Source: CAZEQJ01 sp964514385
GTDB lineage: Bacteria > Bacteroidota > Bacteroidia > Cytophagales > Cyclobacteriaceae
Direction: 5' to 3'
NCBI GenBank assembly: GCA_964514385.1
Contig: CAZEQJ010000004.1
Span: 1-64,000, forward strand
Length of the DNA: 64,000 nt
The stretch's first letter is position 1, and each line of letters opens with the position of its first letter. Positions 54,182 through 63,766 of this stretch are shown here, one piece after another. The position numbers and the translations under genes are program-made. The notes under the pieces are model-generated. The model was not told the origin of the DNA, ran no database searches, and worked only from the letters and a program-made list of their open reading frames with translations.

Positions 54182-54883
54182 ATGGCAAAGAAGAATACAA
54201 AAAAAGAATCAGGTGATATTCTTGAAAACCCGGATGCGCTGGCAGAACGGTTAACCGGTCTTGAGGCCTACATCGAAAAAAATCCCACACCCTTCTATAT
54301 CATTGTAGGTGTAATAACAGTAATCGTTGCCGGGTTCTTTGGTGGAAGGTACTATCTGCAAAATCAGAATGAGCTTGCGCAAAATGAAATGTTTCAGGCG
54401 CAATATTACTTTGAACAGGACAGCCTTGATCTGGCCCTTTACGGAGACGGAAGTTATCTTGGTTTTGTTGATATCGCAGACGATTTTGGGATTACCAAAG
54501 CAGGCAAGCTTGCTCATTTTTATGCAGGAGTCTCCTTTATGAAGCAAGGCCAGTATGAAGACGCCCTAGAATACCTAAAAGGATATAAAACCAGGGATCT
54601 TATCTTCAGGGCACGCGCCTTTTCCCTGATGGGGGATGCTTATGTAGAGATGGATCAGTTTGAAGATGCAGTAACATATTATGAAAAGGCGGCAGCTTAT
54701 AAACCTAATGAGTATATGACGCCGATCTATCTTAACAAACTGGCTTTGGTACAGGAAGAAATCGGTAATTTTCAGGGCTCTATCGAAGCGTATGATGAAA
54801 TAATAAGCGATTATCCAAATTCGGCTGAGGCCAGAAATGCGAAAAAGAATAAACAGCGACTGGAGATGCTGCTATCCCGGTAA
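54182..54883 (+). CDS. membrane-anchored tetratricopeptide protein
   Basis: The 233-residue protein has a polar N-terminus, one transmembrane helix (about 40-60) and about four TPR-like helical pairs behind it (for example GDAYVEMDQFEDAVTYYEKAAAYKPN and LVQEEIGNFQGSI). It is similar to YfgM-type envelope proteins that assist secretion or assembly. It precedes the ribH gene, with a terminator-like hairpin in between. Confidence 0.85.
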   Translation: MAKKNTKKESGDILENPDALAERLTGLEAYIEKNPTPFYIIVGVITVIVAGFFGGRYYLQNQNELAQNEMFQAQYYFEQDSLDLALYGDGSYLGFVDIADDFGITKAGKLAHFYAGVSFMKQGQYEDALEYLKGYKTRDLIFRARAFSLMGDAYVEMDQFEDAVTYYEKAAAYKPNEYMTPIYLNKLALVQEEIGNFQGSIEAYDEIISDYPNSAEARNAKKNKQRLEMLLSR

Positions 54884-54904
54884 CTGACATTAAAAACTAA
54901 CCAG

Positions 54905-54934
54905 GGGATAGAACAGTGTTTTATCCCTTTTTTT
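54905..54934 (+). terminator. hairpin plus T-run just before ribH
   Basis: GGGATA (54905-54910) pairs with TATCCC (54922-54927), extended by AAC/GTT around the loop, and is followed by seven T (54928-54934). It has the form of a Rho-independent terminator, for the TPR gene. It ends only four bases before the ribH ATG, so ribH can have no promoter of its own downstream of it. Confidence 0.75.
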
Positions 54935-54938
54935 GTTT

Positions 54939-55421
54939 ATGGGCACAAAGAATTTAAGCGAAAAGACAACAGTACAGGGCCTTACCGATGTGAAGGTTGG
55001 CATTATCACAGCTGAGTGGAATGAGGAAATCACCTTTTCCATGCGTGAAGGGGCCGTTGAAATATTAAAGCATAACGGTATCCCCGAAAAACATATCCTC
55101 CAGCATACCGTACCCGGCACCTATGAGCTACCGCTCGCTGCGCAATGGATGCTGGAAAAAGAAGATCTGGATGGCGTAATATGCATTGGATGCGTGATAA
55201 AGGGAGAGACTCCGCATTTTGATTTTATCTGCCAGGCCGTTACACAGGGGATAAAAGATGTAAGCCTTTCCTACAGTAAACCGGTGATCTTCGGTGTGCT
55301 GACAACACTCAACCAACAGCAGGCCCTTGATCGCGCCGGTGGCAAATACGGAAACAAGGGAGAGGAGGCTGCTTATACCGTGTTATCAATGATTCGTCTT
55401 GCCCGAAAAATAGGAAACTGA
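54939..55421 (+). CDS. ribH: 6,7-dimethyl-8-ribityllumazine synthase
   Basis: The 160-residue protein has the family segments IITAEWNEEIT, VPGTYELPLAAQ, GCVIKGETPHFDFI and the GVLTTLNQQQALDRAGG end. It condenses the ribitylaminopyrimidine (product of RibD and a phosphatase) with butanone phosphate to lumazine, the riboflavin precursor. ATG at 54939 is chosen; the TTG at 54933 would add two residues. It shares one base with the aspartate kinase start and therefore belongs to one transcript with it. Confidence 0.96.
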   Translation: MGTKNLSEKTTVQGLTDVKVGIITAEWNEEITFSMREGAVEILKHNGIPEKHILQHTVPGTYELPLAAQWMLEKEDLDGVICIGCVIKGETPHFDFICQAVTQGIKDVSLSYSKPVIFGVLTTLNQQQALDRAGGKYGNKGEEAAYTVLSMIRLARKIGN

Positions 55422-56749
55422 TGAAAATACTGAAATTTGGAGGGACTTCCTTAGGTACACCCGAGCGCATGCGGCGTGTCTACGATTTGGTAGAACAGAC
55501 AGGAGGAGACAGACTGGTAGTTCTGTCTGCCGTTTCCGGGACTACCAACACCCTCGTAGAGCTTGACCGTGACCTTAAATCGGGCTCACAGGAAACCTTT
55601 AATAACCGGCTTAGCGACCTGAGGCTGCACTACCAGGAATATATAAACAATCTGTTTACATCCGAAGAAGGTAAATCAGCCGGTCAGGATATTCTGAGAA
55701 GCCATTTTGAGGAGATGGCCCGATTGTCCCGACAGTCGTATGAGCCACTATTTGAAAAGAAACTACTTGCTCAGGGTGAACTGCTGAGTACCAAAATATT
55801 TCATGCCTTTCTCCACGAACAACAGACGCAATCATATTTGCTTCCTGCGTTGTCATTTATGAAAACAGATGAGCATCGTGAGCCGGATTATGCCTACATC
55901 AGGGAGAAGCTACATGAGCAGATAAAAGATCACCCTTCCACGCTGTATATAACACAAGGCTACATCTGTCTGAATGATCAGGGTAAAATAGACAACCTGC
56001 AACGAGGTGGTAGCGACTACACTGCAACGATCATTGGTGCGGTTATGAAGGCAGAGGAGGTGCAGATATGGACTGATATCAGTGGCATGCATAATAACGA
56101 TCCCCGTGTAGTCGACAACACCTTCCCGATTCACCACCTCTCATTTGATGAGGCAGCCGAGCTGGCCTATTTCGGAGCTAAAATATTGCATCCACTATGT
56201 GTGTTTCCTGCTCAAAAGTATGGGGTAAAGGTAAGATTGAAGAATACCATGGAACCGGATGCTCAGGGGACATTAATTGATCATAAGGGAGATCAGGGCA
56301 TTATTACGGCTATTGCTGCAAAAGATAATATTACAGCAATCAAAATCAAGTCGAGCCGGATGCTGATGGCCTATGGTTTTCTTACCCGTGTATTTCAGGT
56401 TTTTGAGAAGTACAAGACACCGATAGATATGATCACAACATCAGAGGTGGCGGTTTCATTAACCATTGACGATAATCATGGATTGGATAAGATTATGCAG
56501 GAGCTCAATACGTTTGCAACTACGGAAGTAGATCATGAGCAATCCATTATCTGTGTTGTTGGTAATTTTGTAGCACAGAATAAAGGCGTCGTAACCCGTG
56601 TGTTTGATGCTTTGGAAAGAGTGCCCGTGCGTATGATCTCCTACGGCGGAAGCCGTCATAATATTTCACTCCTGCTATCGATGGAATATAAAGCTGAAGC
56701 GTTGAAATTATTGAACCAATACCTGTTCAGTCATGAATCAGAAAAATAA
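55421..56749 (+). CDS. lysC: aspartate kinase
   Basis: The 442-residue protein starts with KFGGTSLGTPERM, has the nucleotide-binding RGGSDYTATIIGA, and two C-terminal ACT regulatory domains (about 290-440). It phosphorylates aspartate at the head of lysine, threonine and methionine synthesis, and feedback regulation by the end products is to be expected. It is monofunctional: no homoserine dehydrogenase domain follows. The last 17 bases overlap the DUF493 gene. Confidence 0.94.
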   Translation: MKILKFGGTSLGTPERMRRVYDLVEQTGGDRLVVLSAVSGTTNTLVELDRDLKSGSQETFNNRLSDLRLHYQEYINNLFTSEEGKSAGQDILRSHFEEMARLSRQSYEPLFEKKLLAQGELLSTKIFHAFLHEQQTQSYLLPALSFMKTDEHREPDYAYIREKLHEQIKDHPSTLYITQGYICLNDQGKIDNLQRGGSDYTATIIGAVMKAEEVQIWTDISGMHNNDPRVVDNTFPIHHLSFDEAAELAYFGAKILHPLCVFPAQKYGVKVRLKNTMEPDAQGTLIDHKGDQGIITAIAAKDNITAIKIKSSRMLMAYGFLTRVFQVFEKYKTPIDMITTSEVAVSLTIDDNHGLDKIMQELNTFATTEVDHEQSIICVVGNFVAQNKGVVTRVFDALERVPVRMISYGGSRHNISLLLSMEYKAEALKLLNQYLFSHESEK

Positions 56750-56999
56750 AATTGCAGACTTCAAAAAGAAACTGGATGCGGTTAATGACTGGCCGTCATT
56801 GTATATGTTCAAATTTATAGTACCCAATGGCAGGGAAAATGAAGTGAAAGCACTTTTTCCCATGAATGAAGTGATTGAAAAACCATCGTCGAAAGGTACT
56901 TACACCAGCCTTACCATCAAGGTGATGATGCCGGGAAGCGAGGCAATCATTGATATCTACAAAAAGGCCAGCGAGATAAAGGGCCTGATTGCACTTTAG
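56733..56999 (+). CDS. DUF493 family protein
   Basis: The 88-residue protein matches DUF493 (YbeD-like), with the typical WPSLYMFKFIVPNG start and YTSLTIKVMMPGSEAIIDIYKKA. Fold is a small ACT-like ferredoxin fold. Its function in bacteria is not settled. It overlaps lysC and probably is co-expressed with it. Convergent with the PLDc_N gene. Confidence 0.87.
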   Translation: MNQKNKIADFKKKLDAVNDWPSLYMFKFIVPNGRENEVKALFPMNEVIEKPSSKGTYTSLTIKVMMPGSEAIIDIYKKASEIKGLIAL

Positions 57000-57001
57000 G
57001 C

Positions 57002-57220
57002 TTAGTTGGCAGATCCTGTATTTTTAATTTTTTGTTCATTGCCTATCACAAAATAAATGATAGCTCCGATGATGGGGAAAAATATCACAATGAGTACCCA
57101 GGCAATTTTATTATTACCTATAAATTCGCTTCGAATTATATCTATCAGTGCAATGATAGGTATGAGCAGCCCAAGGATACTCATAAAAAAAATAAAAAAC
57201 AGCAGTCCTAGTATTTCCAT
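57002..57220 (-). CDS. PLDc_N-domain membrane protein
   Basis: The 72-residue protein has two transmembrane helices (about 4-27 and 40-62) in the PLDc_N arrangement, with an IALIDIIRS turn and IAWVLIVIFFPIIGAIIYFVIG at the second. Members are found at the N-terminus of cardiolipin synthases or alone, as here. The role of the stand-alone form is unknown. It is five bases downstream of the large propeller gene and likely in its transcript. Confidence 0.85.
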   Translation of the reverse strand: MEILGLLFFIFFMSILGLLIPIIALIDIIRSEFIGNNKIAWVLIVIFFPIIGAIIYFVIGNEQKIKNTGSAN

Positions 57221-57225
57221 ATCGT

Positions 57226-60009
57226 TTATTTAGTTCCCTGTATTGAATTACGTAGTTTTTTTACCTGCATCTCGAGCTGGCTTTCAATTTTATCAGCATG
57301 CTGCTCACGGATGATTCTTTTACGAATAAACCCTTCTACCGGCAGGAGGCACAATGCGATTACCACCTGTATGAAGAAATCAAGTACCGGAGAGGTATCT
57401 GTTTGAAAATTGTTCTCCGCCACGGATTGTATAAATTCAATGACGAGTATTATCGTCAGGAATGCAAGTATCCGGTTCAGTATGGTATATTGTGTGCTTT
57501 TTCTTCTGTTCATGACGTACGACAACACCAGCAGCAAGGCAAAAACAGAAAACTCCATGGCAATAAACCAGGGTCTTTTCCAATAGGGTGGTATCACCTG
57601 AAAACTGAAAGGCTCCAAAGACCGGGTTTGTCCGAAAATATTTCGTGTCTCAACATGCAGCGTATAGTTACCAGGTGGGAAGTAGGGCCATTCAAGAGTA
57701 TGATAGCTTTCTGACCACGCTGACCATTCATTTTCAAGTCCTTCAAGTCGATACCTGTACTCCGTACGAATCAATCCCGAGTATTCAGGTTGCTGAAACC
57801 GAAATCGCAGGGAACTGGCGCCTTCTTCAATCCGCAGTTTTCTCTCCAGTGGCAATGGCACATTTACAGATATCACTTCCCTGATATAGGGTGCATAGGG
57901 GTTAGTAAGCGAGGCATTGGCGTTGATTCTGTAAATGAGATTATCGCCTGTCACAGCCCACATTTCCTCCTCTTCGACATTCAGATCAAGGCTTACTACA
58001 TTATCAAATACGTTGATCAGGTTGAGGTTCACTTTTTTGACATCTGCTGAAGTAAGGTAATGCCATTCTTTTCCATCGGAGACCAGTATCACCTGGTCGC
58101 CAGCAATAAACCGCATGGGAGACGCTGCAGAAAACAGGGAGTCTCTGGCAATTTCGCCACTACTTTCTCTGAAGAAGCCGCGATTATGCATGAATATTAA
58201 TCCTTCATTACTATCATCTACACCGGCTACAGGGTCTCTGTAGGCATTAGGAATTGCAAGCTCACCACCATCCAGAACACTCAGGTTTCGTGACAAGGCG
58301 ACCCAGAATAAACGATTATATCCACAAAGCCATATGCGGTCTTTTCGGTCACTGAAGATATAATTGATCTCTTCATCGATACCATCAATTACAGCGTAGC
58401 TTTCCCATGTGCTCCCTTTTTTTTCAAGGTTAATGAGTTCTCCGTCATAGGTTGCGAGCAATAACAGGTTTTTATTATCATCAAAATAGGCATACCTGAC
58501 CGGGCTTTTGAAGATGGAACGCGCACTGCCTTCATTTACAATATAAGCACCATTTAGTCCTGTTGCCAGAACACCGTCTGCACCCAGCTGGATGATTTGT
58601 GACACCTCACCGTTGATGTTTTCTACCTTTCGGTATATATAGTCGATGCTCTGTAATTCTTTTCTTGTTTTGCGCTGATAAGTTACCTGCTCCTGCGTAG
58701 CAGCTGACCGGGTTACGTTCTGCACGATACGTTGAACAGCTCCACTATCATCTTCACCTTTTTCCTCCTCCTCGCGGCTGTCCTTTCTAAACAACCTGTT
58801 TAGAAACCCGCTTTGTTCTTCTTCACCTGCAGATGGCTCTTCTTCCACCTTTTGCCTTTCATCCCTTCGCATGAATGAAAAAATGCCTTCGCTTTTTTCT
58901 TCAACATCCAGTTTGGTTTTTGGATTGTTTCGAACATAAAATACTATTTCGTTATAGTTTTCTACTTTGTCCAGATAAAACAATCCAAGGTTGGTTCCGA
59001 CATATAAAGTGCCATCAATAGAATTCGTTGTGATCAGTGTACCATCAAGCCCGGGGTAATAATTGTAACTGTGAAAAGGAAGATTAGGCACAATCCTGCT
59101 GTATCCGTTGTTGTGGCCTACCCATATACCTTTATCCCGGTCGACAAAAAGATGCTGCACATCATTATCCGGTAATCCTGTATGATAATTGATGATCTGG
59201 TCAACCTTACCATTTGTGGGGTTGATTAGTACTACACCTCCCAGGAGCGTACCGGCAACCAATAGCGAATCATTTACTGCTGCCAGTGAGGTAATATCTG
59301 AAGCTGCCGTGTATCCATCATCCTCTAAAGCAAGGAGAGTAAATGTATTGCCCTCCAGTATGAAAAGGGAATCATTCTCATCTGCAATTACATGTCTGTT
59401 GCCCATTTTGGCAGTTACCTTAATGTTACGCTCCGATGGCAGGGCTACTAATTGATTTTCTGATAAAAGATACCGTCCTCTCCGTGTTTGAATTACCAGC
59501 CCTTCGGCGGAAGCAAAACCGAGATCAACCGGCTCTTCTGTATTTATTTTCCTGAAGGACTTTTCATTCACATCATACAATACAATATCCTGGCTGCAAA
59601 TGATGGCAACATAACCATCTAAAGAAACAAGGTTTTGAATTGTATTATCAAATAATGAGTCGTTATCAGGTAGGGCATTATATTCATAGGTACCATAGTG
59701 GTTTTTGGTAAGTGGTCCAAAGGATTTGTTTCCGGCACCATAAATCTGACCCTGAACTGCCTCAAGATGAAAAACCGGAAATTCGGTTTCAATTATATCC
59801 CAGTCTCCCCCTTCCGATGACTGTCCGTTGAACACCAGCAAGCCAAGCTGATTTGTTATAAGCATGGAGCCAATCTCATCCTGAATCAGATCATATGTCG
59901 TTAGGTTACGGTTGTCCTTTACAGGCTGGTATAGCTTTTGATAATAATACCCCTGTTGTGCCAGGAGGTAGTTCCCGGTCAGTAGCAGCAGGAATAGCAG
60001 TTTTTTCAT
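57226..60009 (-). CDS. beta-propeller sensor with Y_Y_Y domain and membrane tail, no kinase
   Basis: The 927-residue protein has a signal peptide (MKKLLFLLLLTGNYLLAQ), a long region of regulator-propeller repeats (about 20-700) and a Y_Y_Y domain (about 710-795). Two to three transmembrane helices (about 805-885) and a short coiled-coil tail of about 35 residues follow. It resembles the sensor part of hybrid two-component systems, but no HisKA, HATPase or DNA-binding domain follows. A highly charged insert of about 60 residues with EEEE and DSREEEEKGEDD interrupts the propeller near residue 400. ATG at 60009 starts the signal peptide; the open frame extends to 60171. Output must go through another protein. 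Confidence 0.83.
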   Translation of the reverse strand: MKKLLFLLLLTGNYLLAQQGYYYQKLYQPVKDNRNLTTYDLIQDEIGSMLITNQLGLLVFNGQSSEGGDWDIIETEFPVFHLEAVQGQIYGAGNKSFGPLTKNHYGTYEYNALPDNDSLFDNTIQNLVSLDGYVAIICSQDIVLYDVNEKSFRKINTEEPVDLGFASAEGLVIQTRRGRYLLSENQLVALPSERNIKVTAKMGNRHVIADENDSLFILEGNTFTLLALEDDGYTAASDITSLAAVNDSLLVAGTLLGGVVLINPTNGKVDQIINYHTGLPDNDVQHLFVDRDKGIWVGHNNGYSRIVPNLPFHSYNYYPGLDGTLITTNSIDGTLYVGTNLGLFYLDKVENYNEIVFYVRNNPKTKLDVEEKSEGIFSFMRRDERQKVEEEPSAGEEEQSGFLNRLFRKDSREEEEKGEDDSGAVQRIVQNVTRSAATQEQVTYQRKTRKELQSIDYIYRKVENINGEVSQIIQLGADGVLATGLNGAYIVNEGSARSIFKSPVRYAYFDDNKNLLLLATYDGELINLEKKGSTWESYAVIDGIDEEINYIFSDRKDRIWLCGYNRLFWVALSRNLSVLDGGELAIPNAYRDPVAGVDDSNEGLIFMHNRGFFRESSGEIARDSLFSAASPMRFIAGDQVILVSDGKEWHYLTSADVKKVNLNLINVFDNVVSLDLNVEEEEMWAVTGDNLIYRINANASLTNPYAPYIREVISVNVPLPLERKLRIEEGASSLRFRFQQPEYSGLIRTEYRYRLEGLENEWSAWSESYHTLEWPYFPPGNYTLHVETRNIFGQTRSLEPFSFQVIPPYWKRPWFIAMEFSVFALLLVLSYVMNRRKSTQYTILNRILAFLTIILVIEFIQSVAENNFQTDTSPVLDFFIQVVIALCLLPVEGFIRKRIIREQHADKIESQLEMQVKKLRNSIQGTK

Positions 60010-60049
60010 CTTTGCAGATATTTTGGTAATGTAAGCTACCAAAAAAAAT

Positions 60050-60400
60050 TCAGAAAGCATCTTTAAAATGCTGAATATCAAGCTTTGGCTGATGCGTAAT
60101 GGCAATGATGTCAAAGCGGATAAACTGAGGCCTGAAGGGCAATCTCTCCAGATAATACGTTGCCGCCTCACTTATCCTCTCTGCCTGCTCTTCAGTAACG
60201 GATTGCTCAGGGAAGCCATAGCGGGCATTTTTTCTGTTTTTAACTTCAATAAAAATTACCTCATCCCCCTTTCGCGCAATAATGTCAATTTCTGCCTTGT
60301 GGTGACGCATATTGCGCTCCATGATTGTATATCCGTATTTTACCAAAAAATCACAGGCAATATCCTCTCCATTTTTGCCGATTTGTAACGAATTAGCCAA
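60050..60400 (-). CDS. yraN: YraN family endonuclease-like protein (UPF0102)
   Basis: The 116-residue protein has the UPF0102 pattern: GKNGEDIACDFLVKYGY, NMRHHKAEIDIIARKGDEVIFIEVKNR (the PD-(D/E)xK-like core) and the EQAERISEAATYYL helix. The fold is Holliday junction resolvase-like, but activity is not established. It lies upstream of the propeller gene by 40 bases on the same strand and starts 32 bases from pgi on the other strand. Confidence 0.92.
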   Translation of the reverse strand: MANSLQIGKNGEDIACDFLVKYGYTIMERNMRHHKAEIDIIARKGDEVIFIEVKNRKNARYGFPEQSVTEEQAERISEAATYYLERLPFRPQFIRFDIIAITHQPKLDIQHFKDAF

Positions 60401-60432
60401 TTTGCCCGTCCATTTATTCTAACTGTAAAAAT

Positions 60433-62085
60433 ATGATGTTTCCCTCCATTGATCCAACCCGGACTACCGCCTGGCAAGACCTTTCAACGCTGTACAGCGA
60501 AAAGAAATCACTCACAATGGCCCGGCTATTCGCCGAAAATAAAAACCGTGCGGCAGTCTACAGTATCCGTTGGAATGATATATTTTTTGATTACTCCAAA
60601 AATATAATCGATGAGGACATCATGACTTCGCTGATGGCCCTTACAAAAGAGTGCAAGCTTAATGACGCCATTACTGCCTTTTTTGATGGCGAAAAAATAA
60701 ACCAGACAGAAAACCGGGCGGTGATGCATACCGCACTCCGGTATCGTGGTGATCAGCCGGTTTACATAGAAGGTCGTGACGTCATGCCCGAGGTACGAAA
60801 TGTCTTGGATCAGATGCGTAATTTTTCTGAAAAGGTAATTTCAGGTCAATGGAAAGGATATTCCGGACATCCGATAACGGATATTGTGAATATAGGAATC
60901 GGTGGCTCAGACCTAGGACCAGTGATGGTAACAGAGGCCCTCAAAGCCTATAAAACCCGGCTAAATGTGCATTTTGTATCCAATGTTGATGGTACCCACA
61001 TTGCCGAAACACTAAAGGGGCTCAACCCGGAAACGACCTTGTTTATGGTAGCATCAAAGACGTTTACCACACAGGAGACGATGACCAATGCACATACGGC
61101 ACGGCACTGGTTTCTGGAAAATGGAGGTAATACAGATGCGATTCGTCAGCATTTTATCGCATTATCTACCAATACCGAAGCTGTAAAAGCCTTTGGTATC
61201 GACCCGGCCAACATGTTTGTATTCTGGGACTGGGTAGGTGGCCGATACTCCCTGTGGTCAGCGATCGGCTTGCCTATTGCCTGCGCCATCGGATTCGATT
61301 ATTTTGAGCAATTGCTTCAAGGCGCATATGCTATGGATGAGCATTTTAAATCGACTCCGTTTGAGTCCAATATTCCGGTGATTATGGCGCTAATCGGCAT
61401 CTGGTATAATAATTTTTTTGGCGCAGAAACGGAAGTTATCCTGCCTTATGATCAATACCTGCACCGCTTTGCAGCATATTTTCAGCAAGGTAATATGGAG
61501 AGTAACGGGAAATATGTGGATCGTAACGGGAAAAAAGTAACCTACCAGACCGGGCCCGTCATTTGGGGTGAACCGGGTACAAACGGGCAACATGCCTTTT
61601 ATCAACTCATTCATCAGGGTACCAAAATGATTCCCGCCGACTTTATTGCTCCTGCGATTTCACACAACCCTGAAGGCGATCATCATGAAAAGCTGATTTC
61701 AAACTTTTTTGCACAGACAGAGGCATTGATGAAAGGAAAACATGAAAATGAAGTCATGGAAGAGCTGCAGCAGGCAGGCATGAGTGAAGAGGAAATCAAA
61801 AAGCTGTTGCCGTATAAAGTTTTTCAGGGCAACCGGCCAACTAACTCGATATTGTGCCGGAAGATCGACCCAAATACGCTTGGCAGCCTGATTGCGATGT
61901 ATGAACATAAAATATTTGTACAGGGCGTAATATGGAATATTTTCAGCTTTGATCAGTGGGGGGTAGAATTGGGTAAGCAACTGGCAAAGGGAGTTTTATC
62001 AGAAATACAGAAAGGTGAGCCGGTTTCAAGCCATGATGCATCCACCAATCAGTTAATCAATCAATTTATCGAATGGAAAAGCTAA
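60433..62085 (+). CDS. pgi: glucose-6-phosphate isomerase
   Basis: The 550-residue enzyme interconverts glucose-6-phosphate and fructose-6-phosphate. It has the signature DWVGGRYSLWSAIG and the IGIGGSDLGPVMV motif, and active-site residues in the catalytic Glu region (ESNGKYVD) and the catalytic His region (GTNGQHAFYQLIHQG). Two adjacent ATG codons, 60433 and 60436, are possible. It overlaps manA by 13 bases. It shares the fructose-6-phosphate pool with ManA. Confidence 0.97.
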   Translation: MMFPSIDPTRTTAWQDLSTLYSEKKSLTMARLFAENKNRAAVYSIRWNDIFFDYSKNIIDEDIMTSLMALTKECKLNDAITAFFDGEKINQTENRAVMHTALRYRGDQPVYIEGRDVMPEVRNVLDQMRNFSEKVISGQWKGYSGHPITDIVNIGIGGSDLGPVMVTEALKAYKTRLNVHFVSNVDGTHIAETLKGLNPETTLFMVASKTFTTQETMTNAHTARHWFLENGGNTDAIRQHFIALSTNTEAVKAFGIDPANMFVFWDWVGGRYSLWSAIGLPIACAIGFDYFEQLLQGAYAMDEHFKSTPFESNIPVIMALIGIWYNNFFGAETEVILPYDQYLHRFAAYFQQGNMESNGKYVDRNGKKVTYQTGPVIWGEPGTNGQHAFYQLIHQGTKMIPADFIAPAISHNPEGDHHEKLISNFFAQTEALMKGKHENEVMEELQQAGMSEEEIKKLLPYKVFQGNRPTNSILCRKIDPNTLGSLIAMYEHKIFVQGVIWNIFSFDQWGVELGKQLAKGVLSEIQKGEPVSSHDASTNQLINQFIEWKS

Positions 62086-63053
62086 CACCGTTAAAATTTA
62101 AAACGATTTACAAGGAAAAACTATGGGGTGGTAAGAAGATCAAAACCATTCTCGGGAAGGATTATGGCAACCTCGAAAACTGTGGTGAAACATGGGAACT
62201 ATCCGGAGTTGATGGTGATGTTTCCGTTGTCTCCGGGGGTAGTTTCGAGGGTACTCCGCTAACTGAATTATTATCTTCATTTCGAGAACTGCTGGTAGGC
62301 GAAAGAGTGTATGAACGTTTTGGAAATGAATTTCCACTCCTCATAAAGTTTATAGATGCGAATCAGGATTTATCTGTTCAGGTACACCCGGATGACGAGC
62401 TGGCTGCAAAGCGAGGTGTCGGATTTGGCAAAACAGAAATGTGGTATATGATTCAGGCCGATGAAGGAGCAAAACTCATTAATGGGTTTAGCCAGGATCT
62501 GGACAAACGTTCTTATCTTGACGCTTTTGAGTCAGGAAGACTTATGGAGGTCCTGAATCAGGAAGAGGTGAGGCCGGATGACGCTTTTTTTATACCGGCA
62601 GGAAGAGTGCACACAATAGGAAAAGGTTGTTTTCTGGCCGAGATCCAGCAAACCTCCGATACCACCTACAGAATATATGATTTTGACCGTAAGGACAAGT
62701 CAGGCAATATGAGGGAACTGCATGTGGCTGAAGCACTGGATGCCATTGATTTCACGACCTTTGACACTTACGTAACGCGTGTGCCGGTAAAAAAAAATGA
62801 GGTATCAGAGTTGGTGGCCTGTACTTATTTTACCACCAACCGGATTGCCTTCAATAGTGAGATAAGCCGTGATTTCAGTCAAAAGGACACCTTTGTCATC
62901 TACATCGGGATAGAAGGTGAGATGCAGCTGCGCGGTCAGGGTTTTGAAATAACTGTCAGTAAAGGTGAGGTGGTGCTGATACCTGCAAGTTGTCGGGAGT
63001 GGAGTCTTCATCCAAATCCAGATGCAAAATGCCTGGAAACTTTTATAACATGA
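62073..63053 (+). CDS. manA: class I mannose-6-phosphate isomerase
   Basis: The 326-residue cupin enzyme has the zinc motif VQVHPDDELA and the FIPAGRVHTIGKG pattern with the catalytic His region, and is of the short form of Bacteroidota and Firmicutes. It interconverts mannose- and fructose-6-phosphate, feeding GDP-sugar synthesis. Its end overlaps lipB by four bases (ATGA). Confidence 0.94.
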   Translation: MEKLTPLKFKTIYKEKLWGGKKIKTILGKDYGNLENCGETWELSGVDGDVSVVSGGSFEGTPLTELLSSFRELLVGERVYERFGNEFPLLIKFIDANQDLSVQVHPDDELAAKRGVGFGKTEMWYMIQADEGAKLINGFSQDLDKRSYLDAFESGRLMEVLNQEEVRPDDAFFIPAGRVHTIGKGCFLAEIQQTSDTTYRIYDFDRKDKSGNMRELHVAEALDAIDFTTFDTYVTRVPVKKNEVSELVACTYFTTNRIAFNSEISRDFSQKDTFVIYIGIEGEMQLRGQGFEITVSKGEVVLIPASCREWSLHPNPDAKCLETFIT

Positions 63054-63766
63054 AAAGACCGGATGTAAATGTACTCGACCTTGGGTCAGTTCCCTACAAA
63101 AAAGCATGGGACCTACAGGAAAAGATGCTCAAAGAAAATGTAGATGAAAAAATACAGGCTAAAAAAGAAAACCGGCCTGCTAAAACCTACAGCACACTTA
63201 TTTTCTGCGAACATCCTCATGTTTATACCCTGGGAAAGAGTGGTGAGATCAATAATCTACTACTCACGGAAGCCGAACTTCAAAGTAAAAAGATCGACTA
63301 TTTTCACATCAACCGGGGAGGGGATATCACTTATCATGGCCCGGGCCAGGTAGTAGTATATCCTATTTTGGATCTGGAGCTTTTCTTTACAGATATCCAT
63401 AAATATATGCGGTACCTCGAAGAAGCGGTTATTCTTACCATTGCCGACTATGGTATCAGGGGCGAGCGCATTGACGGGCTTACCGGTGTATGGGTTGACG
63501 CCCAACATGCTGATAAAGCACGAAAAATCTCAGCCTTTGGCGTTAAGACCAGCCGGTGGGTCACCATGCACGGTATCGGGTTTAATGTTAATACAGATTT
63601 ATCCTTTTTTGATTATATTGTACCGTGTGGCATTAGCGATAAAGGCGTTACTTCTATGGAAAAAGAACTGTGTAAACCCGTTGACATTCGGGAAGTGAAA
63701 TCCCGTTTGCTTTATCATATTGCCGGTTTGTTTAACATGAATATCACCACAACACATGAACCCTGA
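63050..63766 (+). CDS. lipB: octanoyl-[ACP]:protein N-octanoyltransferase
   Basis: The 238-residue protein transfers octanoate to the lipoyl domain of enzymes such as pyruvate dehydrogenase E2. It has NRGGDITYHGPGQVVVYPI, the catalytic lysine in ISAFGVKTSRWVTMHG and the Cys in VPCGI. ATG at 63050 is chosen because it gives the family start and a four-base overlap with manA; the longer open frame from 62990 lies inside manA. Confidence 0.95.
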   Translation: MKRPDVNVLDLGSVPYKKAWDLQEKMLKENVDEKIQAKKENRPAKTYSTLIFCEHPHVYTLGKSGEINNLLLTEAELQSKKIDYFHINRGGDITYHGPGQVVVYPILDLELFFTDIHKYMRYLEEAVILTIADYGIRGERIDGLTGVWVDAQHADKARKISAFGVKTSRWVTMHGIGFNVNTDLSFFDYIVPCGISDKGVTSMEKELCKPVDIREVKSRLLYHIAGLFNMNITTTHEP

